Assembly: GCF_037975245.1 (NCBI RefSeq)
Contig: NC_092582.1
Coordinates: 19,804,577-19,868,576 of the forward strand
Direction of reading: 5' to 3'
DNA length: 64,000 nucleotides
From: Apostichopus japonicus
Lineage: Eukaryota > Echinodermata > Holothuroidea > Aspidochirotida > Stichopodidae
A program made the translations under genes and the position numbers. The notes under the pieces are model-generated. The model was not told the DNA's origin and did no database searches. It worked only from the letters and a program-made list of their open reading frames with translations. Positions 25,547-36,248 of this stretch are shown piece after piece (the stretch's first letter is position 1; every line of letters starts with the position of its first letter).

Positions 25547-26653
25547 AAGCACGCACAGCGTAAGTAAATTAATGATTATGTTAATTCATGAAAATACGAT
25601 AAATCTTTCAATAGTGCAATCGTTAACTTGTCTGTGCTTGTTGATTAGTCATTATGGCTTATATACATTCTCGTTAAAGTTTGAAATGCAATGCAGATAC
25701 GGTCATAAGCAATGTATTTCATATATTTTCCGAACACATTTGACAGTTCATGAAATGTCATTAAAAGTTGCACATCGTGCAATTTTTAAACATTGTTATA
25801 GTTTTATAAACCTTTTTACACTTTCCTTATTTATCCAAGTGAACCAAAAACGGATACTGGCTATTAAATTTATTTATATTATATTAATATCATTATAATT
25901 GCTTTTATGAAGAACACTGATTTGTGTACCATTCCGCTTTGAGGAAATACAGACAATTTTCAGATACATTTCTTTAGAGCAATCATTTGCATGTTTATGT
26001 GTTTATGTTAGAAAGCAAGGCACATCCTGTTGTGAATTCATCTCATAGTTTACCTTTCTTGAATTGTCAAATATTTGGCTGCATTCCTTGTAAGCCGGAT
26101 ACAGCTTTGCAATTCTCACATATCTATTTATTATTACATATCAAATATAAGGAAGTATTACTCATTTCCGTGACGTGATTCAATTCGCAATCCCGTTGCT
26201 AGAAGCTACAGTAATGTTATTTTACTCAGTCGCAGAACGGTCCAACATACCAAAGCATAAAGTTACCTCAAACAAAGTAATTCATTTTGTGCGTTCATAC
26301 TGCGAAATCCTGTATTTGAATGTTTGTCAACAAAAGGTCACTCATAGATTTAGACATTTTTTTTAACAACAATAATATTTAATTTTTCAACAAATGGAGT
26401 CTTTTTTACAATAAGGGTGCACTTTTGAGGGTAACGTGCTCCTTGTGCACCCCCTCCCCTCCTCGCTTCTACCGCCTCTGTATGTGTCTTAACAAAACCG
26501 GTGGGTGTGTTAAGAACAACTCCTAGATCATATATAGAATGCCAAATCAAAGGTGCACAGTCAATCGCTTCAAATGGAGTAATAACATGTTTGAGGTCGC
26601 TTTACGTTTGCATTACAGATATAAATAATTTGCTTTCTCTTTCTTTGTTGCAG

Positions 26654-26725
26654 GCGATTGGACCACAACCAACTCCAGTCACTTTCTTCCAACATCTTCG
26701 AAAACTTAACAAACTTGAAATACTT
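26654..26725 (+). CDS. Single leucine-rich-repeat exon (72 bp)
   Basis: A pyrimidine tract and CAG at 26651-26653 are followed by 72 bp of open frame and a GTAAGT donor at 26726. The exon enters and leaves in the same phase, as LRR exons of one 24-residue repeat do. The translation runs RLDHNQLQSLSSNIFENL, then TNLKYL, with the LxxNxLxxL spacing of an extracellular-type LRR. No neighbouring LRR exon was found within the window, and the exon ends 49 bp before MITE copy 2, inside the composite block. It may be a captured exon or part of a gene whose other exons lie outside. Confidence 0.65.
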
Positions 26726-26774
26726 GTAAGTACATTCCATCAGCATAATATGTAGTTGATGTTACCATAGCTCT

Positions 26775-27139
26775 CAGTGGCGTAGGAAGGTACTTTTGAG
26801 TGGGGGGGGGGGGCTGAAGACTGATGGCCGGCCTGGGGGAGGGGTCTAAGGGGAGAGGGTGTCCCCCTCCCCTTTGGATTTTTTTTGCATTTCCAGGTGG
26901 CCTCAGATGCAATTTGGTGCAATATAGCACACTTCAACTCCCACTCCTTTTTGTAAAGAATTTTGCATTTTCACCTGGCCTTAAATGCAATTTGGTGTTC
27001 CAAATGAGATTTTTTTCTCATTTGGAAATGAAAAAGGGGTTTTCTGACTTGCGGAGCGGGGGGCGGAATGATACTTCCGCCCCCCATATTTTTCACTGGG
27101 GGGGCTGGCGCCCCCAGCCCCCCGGTTCCTACGCCCTTG
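26775..27139 (+). repeat. MITE copy 2 (about 365 bp)
   Basis: It starts CAGTGGCGTAGGAAGG and ends GGTTCCTACGCCCTTG, in the same orientation and with the same interior as the copy at 24239. Its G-run and C-run lengths differ. Confidence 0.9.
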
Positions 27140-27147
27140 TCAAAAAG

Positions 27148-28999
27148 TACTTTCCTGGAAGCATTCACTCTCCATTTGTTCTCAAATATTCTAAGTGAAC
27201 ACCCAAAGCCATTCTTACCAAGGAAGTGATACTTCCCATGTTCGTACACTACAGTACTTGCAAGTACAACTTTCTCAGACAAATTATTCCATAACCCTCT
27301 GAGAATAAAAAGGAGTTTTGACAAATATATGGTACTTATAACTTCTGTAGTTTAAGACATTGATCTCTGGTAATTCTGCTTGGCAAACCTGAAAACAAGG
27401 TCAGTGAAGGATAAAATGTCTAAACCATACCATTCTTGAAAACCCGAATCAAGTCACCGCGTAATTAACCGACCTATAACCTCCATTGTGGTGGGTTAAC
27501 TGTCAGAATGCACATTATCAGTGTTTTTATCTTCATGCAGAACTGACATCAACAGTGAATACTATTGTTCTCTGACTCGAGTCAAAGGACGCTTGAACCG
27601 CAGTGTGCTAATGTAACTGCCAAGCGTAACTTATTTGTGATTGCAGGTGTCCAACCGCAGTGTAGACAAGCATTTAACGTTATACATTGAATTCGAACTT
27701 CTTCATGATCTGTCGTCATATTTTGTGTATTACTATTTTTAAGTTGTTCATGCAAACACATAATGAACACCCTATACATTGCTCTAGACTGACTTTCAAG
27801 AAAAAACCGTCGGTGTCATGTAGTGTGGCTTGTCTACAACCCAAACTGATTAGAAAAGATATTTCAATCAATTCTGACTTGATTGTGAGTGAAAAAATGC
27901 TACTTGAAGCAAGTGCAATAACAAGCAACGCTGACAGCCATTTAACAAGTCAACGAGTGACACTCCTGACGGTTTCTACTACTACAATCTGTTTCTGTGA
28001 TATTTTCCGACGAACAAGAAAACGGCGACCACAGTCGCGTAGTAACATACAAGTGCTACCTCCTTAAGCTTATATTATGTACGTACGTGAATTTGACAGA
28101 AAACTTGAGGGTCAAAGGTGAAAAAGTGAAGTACACTACATGATGCGAGTTAGTATTAAACGTTAGGCCTACTTCAAGTTGATTCAATGACTAGGATATA
28201 CCGGCATTTTAAATTTATTATTCCTCTCGACAATTTACGGTACAATTAAAGGCAGGAGCCCAGGAAGTTATTGACCAAGCGATTTTGCCAATTTTTTGAC
28301 AAGTTCGGTTCGTTGTAATACGCCTCAAATAGAACTTAGAAGAAAAGGGGCCTCTACGGGCTCTAACTTAGGCCCTAGGTAGCGTACACACTATTTCTAG
28401 ACTGAAGTCTGTGTAGGCTAGGTCACAACATCAAAGGTGAGACCTAATTTCGTGCAGCTATTTGATTAATTCGATTGATGCTTCACGTTCCTTAACCTTC
28501 AGCTTTCATTTAAAAAAAAAACGTGTGTCTTTGTTGTTTGCACCTACAAATCTGTTAAAATTTCGTAGAAAATAACATTGTCACGTCCAACTCCAACTTA
28601 GCAAGAGCTAGGCCGTAAGCCTATTTAATCAGTGAAGCCAGGATAGTGTTAACATATCAACATTGTTAAAACGTGAAGTGCTCCTAAATCCTAATTTCGT
28701 TCCTGTTGTCGGCTACTCCAAAATCCTAAAATTTTATGGCAACTATATAATTAGTTTTGAATCAATATAATATAGTAACAAGGAATATTATTGCTTCAGA
28801 GACTGACATGCACCAGTGCAGTGAAATGCTTACAGTCTTCAATTTCATGGGGGTGAAAGCCTCATGTGTACCCCTTCTCCCCTCTGGGTCAGACATTGGG
28901 CCAAGATTGGGGTTGATATATTGGAGTCCAAGGAGTCAAAGGACACTAGCATATTATCATATTCAGGTTTACTAACTGCTCTTTTCCACTTTAAAACAG
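27148..28999. other. Intergenic, no gene seen
   Basis: No supported exon. Frames near 27582-28067 have no splice signals or family similarity that I can see. Confidence 0.35.
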
Positions 29000-31900
29000 A
29001 CCTTCAACATCAGGAAGTAAAGAGAAAAGAAAGGCTCAGCACAAGTTACCTGTGCTTCACAAAAAGAGGAAGAGTAATAAGGATCAGCCAGTTGTCAGCC
29101 CTTTAGAATTCATCAAGAAGGAAGTCAATGCAGCATTCTTAGGTGAGAACCCTTAGAAGCTGTCAGGTACGGTAGCAGTACAATATACTGCCTCAGGAAT
29201 TGGAACTGTTGTGGTTTTAGAACAGGGGGCCCCTACTAGCCAGATTGAGCATGCCAGACAATCTAATCTGGCCCACCAAAAAACAAAGGGAAAAAAAACC
29301 CAAACTTTTTGGTTCACCAATTTACTGAACAAAAAAAAAAATTGAAGAGAATTTGAATAAGCGTTAATTTTCAACACGAAAAAACATTGATCAAAGTTTG
29401 TCATAGATGCTAAAACAATCATCTTCCATTTTCAGCAATCTATTTTTGGCCTTTTGTTAGTCAAAATTTCTTCCTGTGGCTACCATGGTGGGCCCGCATA
29501 CTGTATGAGTAATATTCAGCAGCCCACAACTAAACGGACAGTAGGCAGCTGTTAAATTCATTTTACACCAGTTCCTGTGCAGTGTCCTTCATACTGAGCC
29601 ATCTGTATGCCTCCAGCTACTGCATGCCCATTAAGAACTGCCTCAACTGTTGACTTTTCACCAGAAATTTACAACATCAATAGAAGTATCAGTTTTTATT
29701 TGAGTGTTATCGGGGAGGGGTCAGAACCCCATTAATAATGTGTTCATTAATTGAACATTGCTTCTCAACATACTTTAACAATCATTATAGTCACTGTGTA
29801 CATTTGGTTTGAATAGTATTTTTAGCTTTACAAAGTTTACGGAAAACCTTTTGCATACCTACAGTGTGGCATTTCCCTGTCAGTTGATGTTAGCTTTGCA
29901 GAAATTTACTTACCATTGTTTTTACTTCTCCACAGGTGTTGCAAATATTGACATAGAAAATCTAGAAGTTGGTTGGAAGTTGAGAGAAGTGAATGTGTAA
30001 TTTCTCACCAAACTAAAAGAGGCTATGTTAGATTTTAACAACCACAATATCAACCACTGACTGTTATAGCAACAACTTTGGAAAACTTGGAGAATTTTTC
30101 AGAACCCACGGTGAGTAATCAGCACTTGATTATAAAGTGATTTTTATAATGGAGTGCTTCATAATTGTTTATCAAAAACCATGCAGCAGTTACTGCTTGT
30201 GTGTGCATATGTGAGAGAGAGATGCCTTAGCTCAAATTTTGAAAACTTTGATAATTCAACAAGTGCAATATGCATGAAGTTCATACTTGGTAGAAAGCTA
30301 CCCCTTAGCAAATTCTCAGCTGCAATTGTTATTTAATTGCCAGTGGTCAACCGTAAAAAACCCTATAAATGACCTTACTGAAGTAAAGGTTAAGTGAAAT
30401 TAGTATGCTTATCCCTCAACCGAGTTCTTACCACTTGCTGTTACTTAGTACGTCAAAAATTGTTTGAGGTCCACACCACCTAAAAATCTGAAACTTTGTT
30501 AACAGGTTATCTCACCATGTACAGCTTACATAAAGTTCACACTTTGAACAATTAGAAGAATGTATTCGGTATCTACCACCTTAGTAAATTCTTCACTGTT
30601 ATTGCTTTGGGAGGGGCCAAAGGTCATATGAGATAACCAATGGTCTAAACCTGAAAACTTTGTGAATGAGCTAACCCAAAGAATAAAGCTACATAGAATG
30701 TCAAATTTGTTCCTCTGATTGAATACTTGCCATCTATAATGTTAACTTTTTTTTAGGTCAAATGTCATTTGAGGTCAATTTTAGTTAAATTCTGAAGACA
30801 TATCTCACTAAGTACAGCTTGCATGAAGTTAATGCTCAGTATGAAGACACTCTTAGTAAATACTCAGCTGATAGTGTGTTGGGAGAAGTCAAGGTCATTT
30901 GAAGTCACTAGCAGGGTTTTCGTTAGTAGCCGGGACCCGGGGCAAATGACTCGCTTACTGCACGTACAGGACCCGGCTACTTTGCAACGCTCAGTAAAAA
31001 AAAAAAAAAATTAAAAAAAAAAAAAATTTAAATTAAAAAAAAAAATTAGACGAAAAAAATCGAGAGAAATAAATACTATATAAATACTAAATTCTATCAC
31101 AGACCTAGTTGGGTATTTTTTGGCAGTAAAATCCTACTCACTTTGTAGGTACCGTAGACCTATTATCATTTTGTTATGATGGCACTTCATTTAATGCAGC
31201 AAGTGCGTCACACCCTTGCTAAGTTCGGTTCAGTGGCATAGCTACCTCCCTAGGCTCCATGACCCGAGTGTTAATAAAAAAATTCAGGAGAAAAAAAGAA
31301 AAATAGGACAGAAGAAAGGGGTGATTGGGAGGGGGCAATATCATTGACCAAACAACTGTATATTGCACCATTTTGCATCTAGAGACTTTTTAAATTGCAA
31401 TTTTCCGGCAAAGGGGAGGGGGAGGGTTAGACCCCTCCCCCATGTCCGCGTACAGACAGTCCCGCCTACTTTTCAACTTGACCCATCTACTTCATTTCTC
31501 AACAAAAACCCTGTTTTAGTGGTCAACAACTGACAACTTTTCTAGCTGAAGAAGTGAAGTTTTGGTAAATTTCAAATTTGATAGGAATTAAGCATTTGTC
31601 TTCTATTTTTTTGGCTGTTTCGGTCAAGGTCACTCAAGGTCAGTTAATTTCAGTCTGAAAAACTTCTTAAATTAAACATGGTACCTCACCATGCACATGG
31701 CAATATTAGCCCTAGACAAGAAGAACAACATGAACAGATCTTTTACTTGACATGTGGATTCCTACACACATCATAATATTAAAAACCTTTGAAAACATGA
31801 TAACTCAGGGTTGTCCACACCATATCTTTGAGTACACATTTAGTTCTCCTTTGCTAATAGTTGCAAGAGATTTTTTTTTCATTTCACTGTGGATCCCATG

Positions 31901-32216
31901 TACTCAGTAGAACTCTCCCCTCCAATGCCCTACAATAACAATAGGCAAAGGAATCACTAAGCCCTGTGGCTTTCTGTTTGCATGTCAATTACACCTGATC
32001 TTTGAGGACAAAAGTCTGACATTACGCTACTTTGACTTAAGTTGCTGATATATTCATTTTCACATTTTGTAACAAATTTTTCTTTCAGGCAAATGGATAC
32101 CATTATGAAGTTATTGGTGGCATCCACAATCCAGACAAGAATGTAAAGATACAAAACTTTGGTTAGCAAACAAGCACATCAAAATAGGGGAAACCAGGCA
32201 TCAGATGAGCATTGAG
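29000..32216 (+). pseudogene. Broken multi-exon gene for a ParB-like protein
   Basis: Exon A is 29000-29142 (AG at 28998-28999, GTGAG donor): a basic segment with KRKAQHKLPVLHKKRK, then SPLEFIKKEVNAAFLG. Exon B is 29936-30110 (CACAG acceptor, GTGAGT donor) and joins A in phase: VANIDIENLEVGWKLREVN, a TAA at 29998, FLTKLKEAMLDFN, a frameshift near 30045, then QYQPLTVIATTLENLENF. Exon C starts at 32089 (TTTCAG acceptor): ANGYHYEVIGGIHN, decaying after that, with a possible donor at 32217. The series I..L.v..LRxVN, a helix, yQPLtVia, a gap, then YEVIGGxH is the pattern of the N-terminal ParB/sulfiredoxin-like nucleotide-binding fold, with GGxH at the GHRR-type motif. The stop and frameshift suggest a pseudogene, but sequence errors are possible. 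Function is unknown. Confidence 0.5.
30912..31513. mobile_element. hAT-type MITE in the intron of the ParB-like gene
   Basis: The left end CAGGGTTTTCGTTAG (30912) and the reverse complement of the right end CAGGGTTTTTGTTGAG form a short inverted repeat typical of some hAT families. The interior has a poly-A/T-rich part (30996-31060) and, at about 31233, a second hAT-like terminus CAGTGGCATAGCTACC. No target duplication can be read. It sits in an AGGTCA-type dispersed repeat. Confidence 0.5.
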
Positions 32217-32246
32217 GTAAAGGTGACTACTATGAATGTTGTTTTT

Positions 32247-34843
32247 GGTTCCTTGCTTTAGCAAAAGGAACCTATGCAGTCAGGTTGGCGTGTGTGTGTG
32301 GGTGCGTGTGTCTGTGTGTGTGTGCATCTGTGACGCTTGCTTGGGTACGCTCTATCTCAATAAGGGAAAGTTGGATTGATGCCAAACTTGGACTATAGAT
32401 CCGCCATATGGAGAAGGTGTGCCCTATTGTTTTTGGTGCCCACAAAGGTCACCAAAGGTCAGTTATGGTCAAAAAACCGAAAATATTAAACCTGCAATAA
32501 CTCCCAGTGCCAATGTGTGACAAGATTGATATTGTGGGACAAGTTGTGAACTGGTTAGGGGAGCATTTTCAAACTTAACGGTCATGTGATCCGAGGTCAC
32601 CAAAGGTCAATTAATGATAAAAAACTAGTATTTTTGTGATAACTTGAAAACAAAATGTCCGTTAGGGTTGGGAGTTGCTTCAATGACATTTAATGCAATA
32701 ACTCCCAGTTCCAAGGTGTGACATGGTTGATATTTTTGGACAAGTTGCAAATGGTATAGGGGAATATTTTCAAACTTAACGGTCATGTGATACGAGGTCA
32801 CCAAAGGTCAATAATGTTAAAAAACTAGTATTTTGGGGATAGCAAATGGGCAAAGAAAAAAATGTTTGAATTTGTATAGTTTGATGCTCTAATTTAGGTC
32901 TCATCAATCAAAAATGTCAATAAGTTGACCCAAGGTGACCTTTGTATGTTAAGTTATATGAGGTCAAAGTTAATTTTCAGACATTTAGTGTAATAACTCC
33001 CAGTACCAAGGTGTTACACAGTTGATATTTTGAGACAAGTTGCAAATGGTATAGGGGAATATTTTCAAACTTAATGGTCATGTGATCCGAGGTCACCAAA
33101 GGTCAATTAATGATAAAAAAGTAGTATTTTTGCGATAACTTGAAAACAAATTGTCCGTTAGGGTTGGGAGTTGCTTCAATGTAATCCAATTGTCGACCCG
33201 CATCTGGGTGACCCTTGACCTCAATTTGACCTCTGGTGACCTTTTCGTGTTTTGTGGATTTTTACAGTTTCGATGCTATTTTCAGATGTTAAAGGTACCT
33301 TCTGATCATAAATGTCAATGGGTTGACCCCCGTGTGACCTTCGTGTGCGAAGTTATATGAGGTCAAAGTTAATTTTCAGACATTTAATGCAATAACTCCC
33401 AGTTCCAAGGTGTGACAAGCCTGATATTTTTGGAGTAGTTGCAAATGGTATAGAGGAATATTTTTAAACTGAACGGTCATGTGATACAAGGTCACCAAAG
33501 GTCAAGTTATGATAAAAAACTAGTATTTTTGCGATAACTTGGGAACAAATTGTCCGTTAGGTTTGGGAGTTGCTTCAATGTAGTCCATTTGTCAACTCGC
33601 ATCTGGGTGACCCTTGACCTCAATTTGACCTCTGTGACCTTTTCGTGTTTTGTGGAACTTCACAGTTTCGATGCTATTTTCAGATGTTAAAGGTACCTTC
33701 TGATCATAAATGTCAATGGGTTGACCCCCGTGTGACCTTCGTGTGTGAAGTTATATGAGGTCAAAGTTAATTTTCAGACATTTAGTGCAATAACTCCCAG
33801 TTCCAAGGTGTGACAAGCTTGATATTTTTGGAGTAGTTGCAAATGGTATAGGGGAATATTTTCCAACGTAACGGTCATGTGATACAAGGTCACCAAAGGT
33901 CAATTAATGATAAAAAAACTAGTATTTTTGTGATAACTTGAGAACAAATTGTCTGTTAGGGTTGGGAGTTGCTTCAATGTAATCCATTTGTCGACCCGCA
34001 TCTGGGTGACCCCTGACCTCAATTTTGACCTCTGGTGACCTTTTCGTGTTTTGTGGAATTTTACAGTTTCGATGCTATTTTCAGATGTTAAAGGTACCTT
34101 CTGATCATAAATGTCAATGGGTTGACCCCCGTGTGACCTTCGTGTGCGAAGTTATATGAGGTCAAAGTTAATTTTCAGACATTTAATGCAATAACTCCCA
34201 GTGCCAAGGTGTTACAAGGTTGATTTTTTTGGACAAGTTGCAAATGGTATAGGGGAATATTTTCAAACTTAATGGTCATGTGATCCAACGTCACCAAAGG
34301 TCAGCTAATGTTAAAAAACTAGTATTTTTGGGGGGGGGGGGAGAAAATGGGCAAAGAAAAAATGTTTGAATTTTTACAGTCATGCTCTATTTAGGTCTCA
34401 CCGATCAAAAATGTCAATTGGTTGACCTCCGGGTGACCTTTGTGTGTGAAGTTATGTATACAAGTTCAAAGTTAATTTTTTGACATTTAATGCAATTAAA
34501 TCTCAATGCCAAGGTGTGAAATGGTTGATATTTTGGGACAAGTTGTGAATGGGGTGGTGGAACATTTTAAAACTTAAAGGTCATGTCATCTGAGGTCACC
34601 AATGTTATCATATCTGTTGACACGCTTGTAGGTCTCTTATATTTGTTACATTTCCGACGCCATATTTAGATCTCAAAAGTGTCTTTTGATCAAAAATCTG
34701 ATCACATTTTGTGATCACAAAAGTGTTGTCTATAGTGTTGGTTACTTTATGGGAACATGTAGGACCACAATTACTTGGACTATTTGAGCTCAATCTTGCT
34801 TGATAATATTATGTGTATTGTCATATACCCCAAGCAAGGAACC
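32247..34843. repeat. ~400-bp satellite with AGGTCA direct repeats, bounded by short inverted ends
   Basis: Units of about 399 bp recur (GTTGGGAGTTGCTTCAATG near 33160, 33562 and 33961; partial units on both sides). Six positions have AGGTCACCAAAGGTCA: 32446, 32594, 32795, 33090, 33489 and 33887. Other conserved words are TAACTCCCAGT(T/G)CCAAGGTGT and GGTATAGGGGAATATTTT. The block starts with GGTTCCTTGCTT (32247-32258) and ends with AAGCAAGGAACC (34832-34843), a 12-bp inverted repeat. No coding capacity is visible. Confidence 0.85.
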
Positions 34844-34860
34844 ACAGTGCCCTTGGGCTC

Positions 34861-36240
34861 TTGTTATAGAAGAATTTCTGCCGAGCAGTTATTCATCTCA
34901 TTCCTCCATATTGTATATTCAGGTTGCAATGACCTATGCATTAAGACATTGAAAGTGTGTATGAAAAGTCCTTGTCTACACATAACACATAACTTTGTGT
35001 TGTGCACACAGAATCGCTCTCTTACAGTATGTGAATTTTCAAATAATTGTTATCTAATCACTCTCATAGGGAGGATTAGGTACAATATTGTAGTTCCTTT
35101 GCCAGTTGGACCATTAACAGTATTACGCAACAGTTGTTAGTTTTCCCAATAGGGGTCATTCATTGTGGGGTATTGCATGGTCACCGGAAGTGTTTGACTG
35201 AGGGAGGGGTAAAAGTTGTCTGTGTGGGGTGTCCAATTTTACGTCAAACAGACCTCTTAAATGGCTGTGTTGATTTTCTTAAAACTTGGTATGAAGGTGT
35301 TTTAGGGTTAAAGTCTATGTCTAGCAGACCCCCCAGAAACATAGGTCACATGTCACATCAAATTAAATTCAATGTTTTAATTCAATATTACTCCAAGGGG
35401 ACACATTACATTCAAATGGAATCTTCACTTGTATAATGGGAACAACATGTAGGCTACTAATACAGGCAGACATGTGACCTCTGTCATAGTATTAATCAGA
35501 TTGTAGAGGACAGCAGAGTGATAGCACTGCAATCATATGACAGTATAGTCCTGCTAACTTATCATATCAAAAAAAAACATTTGCAGTCTTTGTTCATTTG
35601 TTTTTTTACTATCAATGCAACAGATAAAAAATAAATAAAATGGTTAGACTGTCAGTGTAGAATAAAGTTTTATTTCTCTCTTTTTTTCTGAAGATGACAC
35701 AGAAATGCTCACACTGAGTCTGTTTGGTCTGGCCATTGCGTTCAAGAGGAAAACCATTGCAAGGAAACTTTGATGGGATGATGGCACAGAACTTACTGTG
35801 CCTATTGTTGCTAGGGATGATCCTAGATCACAGAGGATGAAAAAAATGTGTATAGCACTGATTAAAAGAAGCGTATTGAGTTTGGTGAAGGTCAAAGGTC
35901 ATTTGGGGACAACAGGGAGGTTAATTGTCTTGTAGGGTATATGTGTTCATCTTTAGGAAGTGGCAACACTGGAACAGCCACATGGTCTTCTACTCTGCAA
36001 ATCCTAAAATGCTTGTTTTAAGTGTAATGGAAATAAAAAGGGGGGGGGGGGGTGGGAGGGTTGGGTAAGGTTACAGTGACTTCTCTTATTATTGTACTTT
36101 TTTGGTATAAAATTATTAGTAGGGGTATCAGTATGCCCATTAGAGCAATCTGAGGGTCTGAATAGTACATCCTTCAGAACTGCATTGTAAGCCACTTATT
36201 GTTGTTATTAATGATGTAATTTCTTATTGCTAAATGACAC
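34861..36240. other. Intergenic; possible decayed exon and an AGGTCA repeat
   Basis: A frame from about 35694, after TTTTTTTCTGAAG, reads DTEMLTLSLFGLAIAFKRK and continues past one stop with ELTVPIVARDDPRSQ. It could be a decayed exon, but I have no family for it. At 35889-35901 lies AGGTCAAAGGTCA, part of a dispersed repeat seen again at 52.7 kb. A G-tract lies at 36041. Confidence 0.35.
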
Positions 36241-36248
36241 TCCGAGCA

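Larger units (their letters stand above)
24239..27139. mobile_element. Composite 2.9-kb block bounded by two MITE copies and an 8-bp duplication
   Basis: TCAAAAAG lies immediately left of the first MITE copy (24231-24238) and immediately right of the second (27140-27147), an exact 8-bp match. The inner flanks (CGGAAATG after 24618 and ATAGCTCT before 26775) match neither this word nor each other. The outer ends are CAGTGGCGTAGGAAGG on the left and, in reverse complement, CAAGGGCGTAGGAACC on the right. Inside lie a hAT transposase fragment, a hAT right terminus (25530-25546) and an LRR exon (26654-26725). Either the whole block moved as one unit using the outer ends, or recombination opened a single MITE and placed a segment within it. 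Confidence 0.6.
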
